Assembly (NCBI RefSeq): GCF_036697405.1
Contig: NZ_JBAHWA010000005.1
Coordinates: 1 to 64,000, forward strand
DNA from: Lysobacter sp036697405
Lineage (GTDB): Bacteria > Pseudomonadota > Gammaproteobacteria > Xanthomonadales > Xanthomonadaceae
DNA length: 64,000 bases
Reading direction: 5' to 3'
Shown: positions 1 through 8,081 of the stretch, in pieces
How the letters are laid out: each line of letters starts with the position of its first letter
Numbering within the stretch: the stretch's first letter is position 1
Translations under genes and position numbers: made by a program
The notes under the pieces: generated by a model
The model's input: the letters and a program-made list of their open reading frames with translations, nothing else
Database searches by the model: none
What the model was told of the DNA's origin: nothing

Positions 1-492
1 GGCCTTCTTCTTTGCGCGACGATTTGGTTAATGCGGCCCGTCGATGGACGATTAACTCGTGCGCGGACCGTTGCGCGTCTGCTCTCTAATGGCCATAGCC
101 CGAACTGCGGCGCCGCTCCATTAACGCCGGCATGGGCGTTTGTGGCGACCGCAAAGCGGAGGCGACGACCAGGCCTGGCTCATGAACCCACCCCTGTGGG
201 AGCGGCGTGAGCCGCGATCGCCATCACCCGAACTGCGCCGCTGCTCCATTATCGAGATCGCGGCTTACGCCGCTCCCACAGGAAGCGTTTCGGCGCTGGC
301 CGCCGGGGTCTACGCCCGGTGACCCGGGCTGCGCCGCCGGTGCGTTGCTGCGGTCGCGGCTCAAGCCGCTCCTGCAGGGGACAGGCAGAGTTGCGTCGGA
401 TGGGGTTGGTACGGTCGCGGCGGCGCCGCTCCTGCATTCGGCAGAGCTCCACGAGCCGTGGAATACGGCGATCTTGCTGCCATATGCAAACA
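1..492. repeat. Gene-free left edge with two REP-like inverted repeats
   Basis: No coding region is convincing here. The short open frames run through repeats. One inverted pair has arms at 193-219 and 256-282, built on the core GTGGGAGCGGCGTGAGCCGC and its complement. A second, more diverged pair lies near 352-380 and 411-440 (core GGTCGCGGCTCAAGCCGCTC). The same family recurs at 54492-54586 and 63900-63994. Positions 1-190 show nothing I recognise. Confidence 0.7.
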
Positions 493-516
493 AAATGCCG
501 GCTTGCGCCGGCATTT
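493..516. terminator. Hairpin terminator downstream of the dioxygenase gene
   Basis: A perfect 10-bp stem, AAATGCCGGC (493-502) and GCCGGCATTT (507-516), closes a TTGC loop. It lies about 50 bases beyond the stop of the minus-strand gene ending at 570. The A/T-rich ends of the stem would supply the U tract in either direction. Confidence 0.75.
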
Positions 517-569
517 GTAGTTTGTCGCCAATTAGTGGTTGCAGCCTCGGGAGGTCTTGCTCGGTGCGG

Positions 570-1319
570 CTAACGCGGAGCCGCCGAATCCTTCGCCCTC
601 AAGGTCACCACCAGCACATCCCGGTGCGCGGGCAGCGCCGGGTCCTGCGCGGTGACCGCCGTGACCCCGTGGAAGACCCGGCTGTCGTCGACCAGGGCTG
701 CGTCCAGGGGCGCGGTCAGGGTGAAACTGCCCAGCTCGCGGCCGTTCTCGGCGTGGATCGAGGTCGTGCCGCTGAGGATGTTCTGGCGATCGATCAGCAG
801 CACCAGCACATAGTCGACGCCGTCGCGGTGCACGCCCTCCGGGGTGGGTTCGCCGGACTGATCGCTGCGGGCCTCGATCCGGAACTGGTGCACCTCGATA
901 TGCCAGCCGCTGACCGCCGGCGCCAGCGCGCCGTAGAAGTCGCGGCAGAAACCGAGGATGCGCGACAGGCTGTCGCTGTCGCCGACCGCGGGCAGGATCG
1001 GTTCGAACCAGCGTTCGATGTCGCCCTGCAGGGTGTTGTAGTCCAGGCTCTGGTAATGCGGCTGATGCGCCTCGCGCCGCAGCCTGCCGTCGGCATCGGC
1101 CGAGTACACGGCGTAGCGGCGCTTGCGGTCGCGGCCGTGGCGGGCGAGGTAGGTGTCCGGGCCGAGGTCGTTCCAACTGTCGGCGAAGACGGACCAGTCG
1201 GCCAGCGGGCGCTCGCGTTCCAGCAGGCCGCGCATGGTGTCGGCTTGGACGAAGCGGAAGCCGTCGTGCTGGAGTCCGGATTCGAGGTCGCGGACGGTAT
1301 CGGTGACGCCGGAAGTCAT
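570..1319 (-). CDS. 2OG-Fe(II) dioxygenase family protein (PF10014-like)
   Basis: A predicted cytosolic 249-residue non-heme iron dioxygenase resembling the family of bacterial free-amino-acid hydroxylases such as isoleucine dioxygenase. The facial triad is visible: HRD in EGVHRDGVDY near residue 163 and a distal His in RVFHGV near residue 215. An Arg follows in VVTLR, suited to binding the 2-oxoglutarate carboxylate. I chose the ATG at 1317-1319 (MTSGVTDTV) over the upstream in-frame extension because the family N-terminal region begins there. The gene stands alone, with a terminator at 493-516 and the MAPEG gene about 90 bp upstream. Family assignment is fairly firm. The substrate cannot be read from the sequence; a free amino acid is the likeliest guess. 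Confidence 0.8.
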   Translation of the reverse strand: MTSGVTDTVRDLESGLQHDGFRFVQADTMRGLLERERPLADWSVFADSWNDLGPDTYLARHGRDRKRRYAVYSADADGRLRREAHQPHYQSLDYNTLQGDIERWFEPILPAVGDSDSLSRILGFCRDFYGALAPAVSGWHIEVHQFRIEARSDQSGEPTPEGVHRDGVDYVLVLLIDRQNILSGTTSIHAENGRELGSFTLTAPLDAALVDDSRVFHGVTAVTAQDPALPAHRDVLVVTLRAKDSAAPR

Positions 1320-1410
1320 TGCCCTGGCCTTGACGAAGCTAGCGTAGCGTTCGGCCGGGTCGTTGGATCCGGAGGAACGGAAAGCGGCGGAACGGGCCCG
1401 CCGCAAGGAA

Positions 1411-1821
1411 TCAGATGGGGGCGATCGCGGCCGCTTTCAGCGCCGCCATGCCCAGCAAGCCGATCACGCAACCATAGCCCACGACCCAGACCAGGCTGCG
1501 CAGGCTGTGCTTGTCGGCCAGATAGAGCAGGCCGTGCAGCACGCGCGCGATCACGAACACCAGCGCCAGCGCGGCGATCCGCGCATGGGCGACGCCGGTG
1601 AGCTGGGCCATCACCACGCCGGCGGCGAACGGAGCGAAGGCTTCGAAGGCGTTGAGCTGGGCGGCATAGGCGCGGATCGAGCGCGGGTTGTCCTGACGCG
1701 CTTGCCAGCCGCGCGGGTCGCGGTTGTTGTAGCGCTGGCCGCTGGCCTTGGCGATCGACACCCACAGATACGGCAGCAGGGCGGCGAACAACACGCACCA
1801 GTAAGCCAGGGCCAGAGTCAT
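1411..1821 (-). CDS. MAPEG family integral membrane protein
   Basis: A 136-residue protein with four hydrophobic segments (about residues 1-22, 58-76, 80-100 and 112-132). The polar loop RYNNRDPRGW after the first segment, the Asn-Ala-Phe-Glu motif (LNAFEAFAPF) near residue 57 and the later Arg in IARVLHGLLYL are typical of bacterial MAPEG proteins (microsomal glutathione S-transferase and leukotriene C4 synthase superfamily). Bacterial members are mostly of unknown physiological role; a glutathione-dependent detoxifying function is a family inference. Length matches the family norm of about 130-150 residues. It lies about 90 bp upstream of the dioxygenase gene on the same strand, so the two may be co-transcribed. 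Confidence 0.82.
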   Translation of the reverse strand: MTLALAYWCVLFAALLPYLWVSIAKASGQRYNNRDPRGWQARQDNPRSIRAYAAQLNAFEAFAPFAAGVVMAQLTGVAHARIAALALVFVIARVLHGLLYLADKHSLRSLVWVVGYGCVIGLLGMAALKAAAIAPI

Positions 1822-2172
1822 GACAGGGGTCCGCGAGGGAGGATGGTGCAGAGCCTAGCGGAAAAGCGGGGTGGGCATGAGCGCGGGCTCGCAGGCGATC
1901 CGCAAGCCGGGTTTGGCGGGTGACGTGATCGCGTCGTTCCCGACTCTTGTCGTGTGCGCAGCCGCCACGGCCGTCATTCCCGCCTTCGCGGGAATGACGG
2001 CGAAAAAAAGCCTCGATCGGGTCGCAGCCGCATCGCCGATCCAAGCGTTGACGAATCCCGACTGCCGGGCGTTATCGGCAAAACCCGCTCTCGTGGGTGC
2101 TACCGCTCAAGAACCGCCCCTCTCCCGCCCGCCAAGTCCAACGACGGGCAAGCAGGAGAGAGGCGAGCGTCC
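1822..2172. repeat. Gene-free spacer with two hairpin repeats
   Basis: No gene is visible. A perfect 13-bp stem, CCGTCATTCCCGC (1971-1983) and GCGGGAATGACGG (1988-2000), closes a CTTC loop; this motif recurs at 46936-46967 and in 56380-56610. A second imperfect hairpin, at about 2114-2164, pairs CCCCTCTCCCGCCCGCC with GGGCAAGCAGGAGAG. It may help terminate the flanking minus-strand peptidase gene. Confidence 0.7.
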
Positions 2173-3945
2173 TCACTTGGCCGCAGGCTGCATCAGCTTG
2201 TCGTGCGCGGCGCGGAAGGCATTGCCCTCGTACCAGTTCGGCCACTGCTCGTTGCCGGCCAGGGTCTTGCCGACCGCGTACAAGGCGTCGAGGTCCTGGA
2301 TCACGCCGTCCATCTTCCAGCCCGGATCGAACTGGTCGGCGGGCTTGTGGTAACGCTGGTCGCGGTAGTCGGTGTTGGCCTTCTGGCCGGCCACGGTGCC
2401 GCCTTCGAGCAGGTCGTCGCCGCCCTTGGCGTACAGCGCGGGCACGCCGGCCTTGGCGAAGTTGAAGTGATCGGAACGGAAGTAGAAGCCGTCTTCCGGC
2501 GTCGCTTCGGCGTGCAGGGTGCGGCCCTGGGCGGCGGCGACGGTCTTGAGGATGTCCTCGAGCTCGGAGCTGCCGTAGCCGATCACGGTCATGTCGCGCG
2601 CCTTGCCGATCACCGGCATCGCGTCGAGGTTGATCACCGCGACGGTCTTGTTCAGCGGTACGGTCGGATGGGCGACGTAGTACTTGGAGCCGAGCAGGCC
2701 GGACTCCTCCAGGGTCACCGCCACGAACAGCAGCGAGCGATCCGGCGGCGGGCTCTGCTTGGTGAAGGCCTCGGCGATCTCGAGGATGCCGGCCACGCCG
2801 GTGGCGTTGTCGATCGCGCCGTTGTAGATCGTGTCCGCGGCGGCGGCCGAGGCGTCGGCGCCGTGGCCCTCGTGCGCGCCCTTGTCGGCGTGGTCGCCCA
2901 GGTGGTCCCAGTGCGCCATGTAGACGATGGCCTCGTCCGGACGCTTGGCGCCGTCCAGGCGCGCGATCACGTTGCGCGAAGACTTCTCGCTGATCTTGCT
3001 CTTGAGATCGATCGAGGCCTTGGCCGGCAGCGCGATCGCCTTGAAGCCGGGCTTGCCCGCGGCCTTGTACAGCGCGTCCAGATCCTGGCCGAGATCGGCG
3101 AGCAGCTTGCGCGCGGTCTCGCCGGTGATCCAGCCCTGCACCGGCAGGCGCGGCTCCGGATCGTCCTTGGCCGGCAGATCGAACTGCGCGCCCGACCAGG
3201 AGTTCTTGACCACCTCCCAACCGTAGGACGCGCCCTCGCTGTCGTGGATGATCAGCGCCGCCGCGGCGCCCTGGCGCGCGGCTTCCTCGAACTTGTAGGT
3301 CCAGCGGCCGTAGTAGGTCATCCGCTTGCCTTCGAACAGCTTGGCGTCCTGGGCGTGGAAGCCCGGGTCGTTGACGAACATGACCACGGTCTTGCCCTTG
3401 ACGTCGACGCCGGCGTAGTCGTTCCAGTTCTGCTCCGGCGCGTTGACGCCGTAGCCGACGAACACCAGGTCGCTGGCGTCGATCTTCACCTCCGGCTTGC
3501 CGGTGCGCGTGCCGACGACCATGTCGCTGCCGAACTTGAGCTCGCGCGCCTGTCCCTTGACGTCGAGCTTGAGCGAGGTGGATTCGTCGGCCGTGGTCTC
3601 GACCATCGGCACGGTCTGGAAGTAGCTGTCGCCGTTGCCCGGCTTCAGGCCCAGGCGTTTGAACTGCGCTTCCAGGTATTGGACGGTCTTCTCTTCGCCG
3701 GCGCTGCCCGGCGCGCGACCGCCGTACTCGTCCGAAGCCAGGGTTTTGACGTGCTCGGCGAAATCGGCGGCGTTGATGGCCGCGTCGAAGGCGTGGCCGG
3801 AGCTGGCGGCGGGGGCGGCGGCTTGCGGTGCGGCGGTGGTCGGCGCTTCGGCCGGCGGCTTGCTGCAGGCGGTCGCGGCGAGCGCGGCGGCCAGCACCGA
3901 GGTGGCGCTCAACCAGTGAGCGGAGTGGAACGGCGTGCGGGACAT
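2173..3945 (-). CDS. M28 family metallopeptidase with PA domain, lipoprotein
   Basis: A 590-residue exported zinc aminopeptidase-like protein. The N-terminus has a hydrophobic segment ending in a lipobox (ALAATAC, Cys at about residue 27), followed by an Ala/Pro-rich linker. A PA-type insertion occupies the middle third (VVMFVNDPGFH to AAALIIHDSEGA). The M28 zinc site is complete: HWD in YMAHWDHLGDH near residue 342, Asp in GAIDNATG, the Glu pair in TLEESGLLG, Asp in INLDAMPV and His in RSDHFNFAKAG. It would trim peptides at the cell envelope. Lysobacter-type proteolytic bacteria carry many such enzymes. Exact specificity is unknown. Confidence 0.9.
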   Translation of the reverse strand: MSRTPFHSAHWLSATSVLAAALAATACSKPPAEAPTTAAPQAAAPAASSGHAFDAAINAADFAEHVKTLASDEYGGRAPGSAGEEKTVQYLEAQFKRLGLKPGNGDSYFQTVPMVETTADESTSLKLDVKGQARELKFGSDMVVGTRTGKPEVKIDASDLVFVGYGVNAPEQNWNDYAGVDVKGKTVVMFVNDPGFHAQDAKLFEGKRMTYYGRWTYKFEEAARQGAAAALIIHDSEGASYGWEVVKNSWSGAQFDLPAKDDPEPRLPVQGWITGETARKLLADLGQDLDALYKAAGKPGFKAIALPAKASIDLKSKISEKSSRNVIARLDGAKRPDEAIVYMAHWDHLGDHADKGAHEGHGADASAAAADTIYNGAIDNATGVAGILEIAEAFTKQSPPPDRSLLFVAVTLEESGLLGSKYYVAHPTVPLNKTVAVINLDAMPVIGKARDMTVIGYGSSELEDILKTVAAAQGRTLHAEATPEDGFYFRSDHFNFAKAGVPALYAKGGDDLLEGGTVAGQKANTDYRDQRYHKPADQFDPGWKMDGVIQDLDALYAVGKTLAGNEQWPNWYEGNAFRAAHDKLMQPAAK

Positions 3946-4063
3946 GGCAACTCCGGGACGGCCGGCATCGGCGGAATCCCCATTCTATGTCCCGGCGCGG
4001 GCCGCGGACCTGACCGCTATCGTGAATACGCGGTCGGGTCCGGGCCGTTCAGCATCGCCGCGC

Positions 4064-4735
4064 TTACCTGCTGGGCGGCGTGTCGCCGGAGTAGCGCACC
4101 GCGGTGGCGCCGGTGACCGGGCCGATCTTGGCGCTGGAGTGCACGTACAGGTCCACCGCGTGCTTGAACACCAGCGCGCCGTCGACCTGGGCGTTGGGTC
4201 CGATGATCACGCGCGGATTGCGGCGATTGCTGGAGAACAGCTGGAAATTGGGCTTGTCGTAGGTGATGCCGCCCTTCACGTGCGAGCCCGCGCCGACGGT
4301 GAGGTCGCCGTTGACGGTGTTGATGCTGCCGGAAACGTCGGTGTCGACCAGGCCGATCGAGCCGTTCACGGTTTCGACGCCGCCACGGACGTTGCCGCCG
4401 CGATCGACGAAGATGCTGCCGTTGACGGTCTCCAGGCGGTCGCCCATCACCACGTTGTTGGCCACGCGGATGCTGCCGTTGACGGTTTCCAGGCCGCCGG
4501 ACTGCACCTTTTCGGCGACGGTGATGCTGCCGTTGACGGTTTCGGCCTTCTTGACGCGGGCGCCGGCGCCGATACGGATGCTGCCGTTGACGGTTTCCAG
4601 GTTGCCGTAGGTCTGCCCGGCTTCGACGTTGATGCTGCCGTTGACCTTGTCGATGTCCTGATCGGCGGCGAATACCGGCGCGGCCGCGACGGACAGGGCC
4701 AGCGAAAGGGCGAGGGCGAAGCGGTTGCGGGTCAT
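4064..4735 (-). CDS. Exported VNGSI-repeat protein (predicted beta-solenoid)
   Basis: A 223-residue protein with a clear signal peptide (MTRNRFALAL to APVFAAD, cleavage near residue 23). The body holds seven copies of a motif close to ETVNGSI-hydrophobic-V, each followed by a short turn, between about residues 27 and 155. Such regular beta-strand and turn repeats are typical of right-handed beta-helical or bactofilin/DUF4097-like adhesin folds; this is inference. The C-terminal part repeats the pattern less strictly. The ATG at 4733-4735 was chosen because it starts the signal peptide; the longer open frame upstream runs into the divergent gpmI promoter region. Function is unknown. A surface or periplasmic structural role is possible. 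Confidence 0.75.
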   Translation of the reverse strand: MTRNRFALALSLALSVAAAPVFAADQDIDKVNGSINVEAGQTYGNLETVNGSIRIGAGARVKKAETVNGSITVAEKVQSGGLETVNGSIRVANNVVMGDRLETVNGSIFVDRGGNVRGGVETVNGSIGLVDTDVSGSINTVNGDLTVGAGSHVKGGITYDKPNFQLFSSNRRNPRVIIGPNAQVDGALVFKHAVDLYVHSSAKIGPVTGATAVRYSGDTPPSR

Positions 4736-4919
4736 GGGCGGGGTCCTCGGGAGTTCCCGTTGGGTGGGTTCGTAAGATCTGATGCGCTGGGCACGCGACA
4801 GGTTTAAGCCATGGCCCACGATTTCGGCGCGTGTCCTTGGTAATGCCGCCGCGGCCGGCTCCGCTACAATCCCGGGCAACCGCAACGCCGGCTCCGGCTC
4901 ATTCACTAGGAAACGCGAC

Positions 4920-6473
4920 GTGCCATCCCCCTCCGCGCGCCCCCACCCCGTGGTTCTGCTGATTCTGGATGGCTGGGGCCATCGCGAGGAGGTCGCCGAC
5001 AACGCCCTGGCCCAGGCCGAGCTGCCGCAGTGGCATGCGCTGCTGGCCAGCCAGCCGCATACCCTGATCCATACCGAAGGCCGCCATGTCGGCCTGCCGG
5101 ACGGGCAGATGGGCAATTCCGAGGTCGGCCACATGAACCTCGGCGCCGGCCGCATCGTCTATCAGGATCTGACCCGGGTCGACGCCGCGATCGAGGACGG
5201 CAGCTTCTACGCCAACGACGAATTGCGCGCGGCCTGCGCCGCGGCCAAGGCCGGCGGCGGCCGCCTGCACGTGATGGGCCTGCTCTCGCCCGGCGGCGTG
5301 CACAGCCACGAACAGCACATCTTCGCGATGCTGGAGTTGGCGCGCCGCGAAGGCGTGGCCGAGGTCGCCGTGCACGCCTTCCTCGACGGCCGCGACATGC
5401 CGCCGAAATCGGCCGCGCCCAGCCTGGCGCGCCTGCAGGAGGTCTGCGATCGGGTCAGCAACGCCCGCATCGCTTCGGTCAGCGGCCGCTACTACGCCAT
5501 GGACCGCGACCAGCGCTGGGACCGCCAGCGCCGCGCCTGGGACGCGATCGTCGAAGCCCGCAGCGAGCACCGCGCCGGCGACGCTCAGACCGCCCTGGCC
5601 CAGGCCTACGAGCGCGGCGAGACCGACGAGTTCGTGGCCCCGACGGTGATCGACGGCGCTCGCCCCGTCCAGGACGGCGACGCGGTGGTGTTCATGAACT
5701 TCCGCGCCGACCGCGCGCGCCAGCTCACCGCCGCCTTCGTCGATCCGAACTTCTCCGGCTACGAGCTGCGCCAGCCGCGCCTGTCGCGCTTCGTCTGCCT
5801 GACCGAGTACGACGCCAAACTGCCGGCGCCGGTCGCGTTCGCGCCCGACGACCTGCGCCATACCCTCGGCGAGCTGCTGGCCGAGCACGGCCTCAAGCAG
5901 CTGCGCATCGCCGAGACCGAAAAGTACGCGCACGTGACTTTCTTCTTCAGCGGCGGCCGCGAAGAGCCTTACGAAGGCGAGGCCCGCATCTTGGTGCCCA
6001 GCCCCAAGGTCGCGACCTACGACCTGCAGCCGGAAATGAGTTGCCCGGAGGTCACCGCCAGGCTGGTCGAGGCGATCCGCTCCGGCGCGGTCGATGTTGC
6101 CATCTGCAACATCGCCAACCCCGACATGGTCGGCCACACCGGCGACCTGCAGGCCGCGATCCAGGCCGCGCAGGCGGTGGACGTGGCCATCGGCGCAATC
6201 GCCCAGGCCGTGCGCGACAGCGGCGGCGCGCTGCTGATCACCGCCGACCACGGCAACCTGGAAATGATGCGCGACCCCTCCACCGGCCAGCCGCACACCG
6301 CCCACACCGTCGGCCCGGTGCCGCTGGTCTACCTGGGCCCGCGCCGCGCCGGCCTGCGCAGCGGCGGCGCCCTGCGCGACGTCGCGCCGACCATCCTGGA
6401 CCTGCTCGGCCTGCCGCAGCCGGCCGAGATGACCGGCAAGAGCTTGCTGGTGGAAGTCGGATCGGTCGCCTGA
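4920..6473 (+). CDS. gpmI: 2,3-bisphosphoglycerate-independent phosphoglycerate mutase
   Basis: Interconverts 3- and 2-phosphoglycerate in glycolysis and gluconeogenesis, as a two-metal alkaline-phosphatase-superfamily enzyme in the cytosol. The 517-residue product has the metal-binding Asp in LILDGWGH (residue 17) and the phosphorylated Ser in GQMGNSEVGHMNLG (residue 67). It also has the long phosphotransferase insertion with HAFLDGRD and FMNFRADRAR, and the C-terminal metal motif TADHGNLE. I chose the GTG at 4920 because AGGAA lies about eight bases before it and it gives the family length of about 510-515. Its stop overlaps the start of the EnvC-like gene (TGATG), so the two are translationally coupled. 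Confidence 0.95.
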   Translation: MPSPSARPHPVVLLILDGWGHREEVADNALAQAELPQWHALLASQPHTLIHTEGRHVGLPDGQMGNSEVGHMNLGAGRIVYQDLTRVDAAIEDGSFYANDELRAACAAAKAGGGRLHVMGLLSPGGVHSHEQHIFAMLELARREGVAEVAVHAFLDGRDMPPKSAAPSLARLQEVCDRVSNARIASVSGRYYAMDRDQRWDRQRRAWDAIVEARSEHRAGDAQTALAQAYERGETDEFVAPTVIDGARPVQDGDAVVFMNFRADRARQLTAAFVDPNFSGYELRQPRLSRFVCLTEYDAKLPAPVAFAPDDLRHTLGELLAEHGLKQLRIAETEKYAHVTFFFSGGREEPYEGEARILVPSPKVATYDLQPEMSCPEVTARLVEAIRSGAVDVAICNIANPDMVGHTGDLQAAIQAAQAVDVAIGAIAQAVRDSGGALLITADHGNLEMMRDPSTGQPHTAHTVGPVPLVYLGPRRAGLRSGGALRDVAPTILDLLGLPQPAEMTGKSLLVEVGSVA

Positions 6474-7720
6474 TGCCATCCCTGCGCGCGTTCGCCGTGG
6501 CGCTGCTGCTGTCGCTGCTGTCGCTGCTGGCGCTCGCGCCGGCGGCGGCGCAGAACAGCAGCCGCGACGCCGAACGCAAGCTCGAGCGCATCAAGAGCGA
6601 GCTCAAGTCGGTCGCCGACGAGCGCCGCAAGCTCGAAGGCCAGCGCGGTGCCGCCTCGCGGCAACTGCGCGAGGTCGACGAGAAGGTCGGCCGATCCAAC
6701 CGCAGCCTGCGCGAGACCGAACAGCGCCTGGCGCGCGAGCAATCCTCGCTGGCGCAACTGCAACAGCGCCGCGAAACCCTGCAAGGCACGCTGGGGGCGA
6801 AGCGCGAGGAACTCGATCGCCTGCTGCGCGCGGCCTACACGCAAGGCGCCGACGCGCCGCTGAAGTTGATGCTGGCGCAGGACAAAGTCGCCGACGCCAA
6901 TCGCCTGCTCGCCTACCACGGCTACCTGCAACGCGACCGCGCGCGTCGGATCGCCCAACTGCGCACCGAGCTGAGCGAACTCGACGCGGTCGAGCGCGAG
7001 ATCGTCAGCCGCCGCGCCGAGCTCGACCACTCGCGCAAGCAACAGCGCGAGCAGCTCGGGCAGTTGCAGAACGACCGCGCCTCGCGCGCGGTTCTGGTCG
7101 CCCAGATCAACCAGAAGTATCAGGACCGCAGCAGCCGCGAGCGCGCACTGGGCCGCGACGCCAAAGGCCTGGAAAGCCTGCTCAAGAAACTGCGCCAGGC
7201 CGCCGCGCGCGCCGAGGCGCAACGCAAGGCCGCGGCCGCGCGCGAGGCCCGCGAAGCCGCGCGTGCCGCCGCCCAGCCCGGTTCCAAGCCCACCACCGCC
7301 ACGCGCAAGCCGGTGGTGGTCGCCAGCGCGCCTCCGCTGCAGGTCGGCGGACTGGGCTGGCCGGTGTCCGGCGCGCTGCTGGCCGGCTACGGCGGCACCA
7401 TGCCCGACGGCCGCGGCAGCGAAGGCCTGCTGATCGGCGCCAGCGCCGGCGCCACGGTCAAGGCGGTCGGCGACGGTCAGGTGGTCTACGCCGAATGGAT
7501 GACCGGCTACGGCCTGCTGTTGATCGTCGATCACGGCAACGGCTACATGAGCCTGTACGCGCACAACGACGCCCTGCTGCGCAACGTCGGCGACCGCGTC
7601 AAACGCGGCGACCCGGTCGCCACCGTCGGCAGCTCCGGCGGCAACGGCCGCCCGGCGCTGTACTTCGAACTGCGGCGCAATGGGCAGCCGGTGAATCCGG
7701 GGACCTGGCTGCGGCGCTGA
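6473..7720 (+). CDS. EnvC-like murein hydrolase activator
   Basis: A 415-residue periplasmic protein: signal peptide (residues 1-27, ending APAAAQ), a long Arg/Glu/Gln-rich coiled coil (about 28-265), an Ala/Lys linker, then a C-terminal LytM (M23) domain. The catalytic His and Asp positions of true LytM endopeptidases are replaced (SEGLLIGASAG, LYAHNDALL, LYFELRRNG), as in E. coli EnvC, which is a non-catalytic activator of the cell-division amidases AmiA and AmiB. The likely job is to switch on an N-acetylmuramyl-L-alanine amidase at the septum. The ATG overlaps the gpmI stop, and the S41 protease gene follows; this trio order is widely conserved. Confidence 0.88.
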   Translation: MPSLRAFAVALLLSLLSLLALAPAAAQNSSRDAERKLERIKSELKSVADERRKLEGQRGAASRQLREVDEKVGRSNRSLRETEQRLAREQSSLAQLQQRRETLQGTLGAKREELDRLLRAAYTQGADAPLKLMLAQDKVADANRLLAYHGYLQRDRARRIAQLRTELSELDAVEREIVSRRAELDHSRKQQREQLGQLQNDRASRAVLVAQINQKYQDRSSRERALGRDAKGLESLLKKLRQAAARAEAQRKAAAAREAREAARAAAQPGSKPTTATRKPVVVASAPPLQVGGLGWPVSGALLAGYGGTMPDGRGSEGLLIGASAGATVKAVGDGQVVYAEWMTGYGLLLIVDHGNGYMSLYAHNDALLRNVGDRVKRGDPVATVGSSGGNGRPALYFELRRNGQPVNPGTWLRR

Positions 7721-7731
7721 GGCGCGGAACA

Positions 7732-7916
7732 GCAAATCCCCCTCAATCCCCCTTTTTCAAAGGGGGAGAAAGCCGGTGCGGTGCGGGCCATGGTTTCGGC
7801 GCCGGGAGCCGTGGGGTCGAGTCGCGGGACCAGGTCGCGGGGCCGAATCGCGGAGTTCTCTCACTGCCGGCGGCCGGTCTTCCCCCTTTGAAAAAGGGGG
7901 ATTGAGGGGGATTTGC
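7732..7916. repeat. Perfect 36-bp inverted repeat around a 113-bp centre
   Basis: The left arm (7732-7767) and right arm (7881-7916) are perfect reverse complements over 36 bases. Each arm contains its own smaller hairpin (CCCCCTTTTTCAAAGGGGG). The 113-bp centre shows no gene. The structure fills the gap between the EnvC-like gene and the S41 peptidase gene and looks like a non-autonomous, MITE- or REP-type element. No flanking target duplication is obvious. Confidence 0.85.
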
Positions 7917-8081
7917 TCCTCCCTCCACAAGCCTCGCCCCACCGCGCCTGAACATGCCCGCCGGCCGTTAACGAAAGCTTCCCGCGGCCCTGCCTAACGT
8001 GTTCCTATTCGAACCACGCGCACCGACCGAACCCCGATCGCGCCGCGCGGTCCAACCGGTATCCGTTACGGAGTTCCATGC

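Noticed and set aside
207..1601. Plus-strand open frame across the left edge and the dioxygenase gene
   Set aside because: Composition is that of a repeat-and-antisense translation; the minus-strand dioxygenase explains the region.
4300..4650. Tandem 60-70-bp repeats that might suggest a CRISPR array or satellite
   Set aside because: They are in-frame coding repeats (VNGSI units) of an exported protein with uneven spacing and variable sequence, not identical repeats with spacers.
6473..7720. Active M23 endopeptidase
   Set aside because: The catalytic His and Asp of LytM enzymes are replaced, as in EnvC, so an activator role is more likely.
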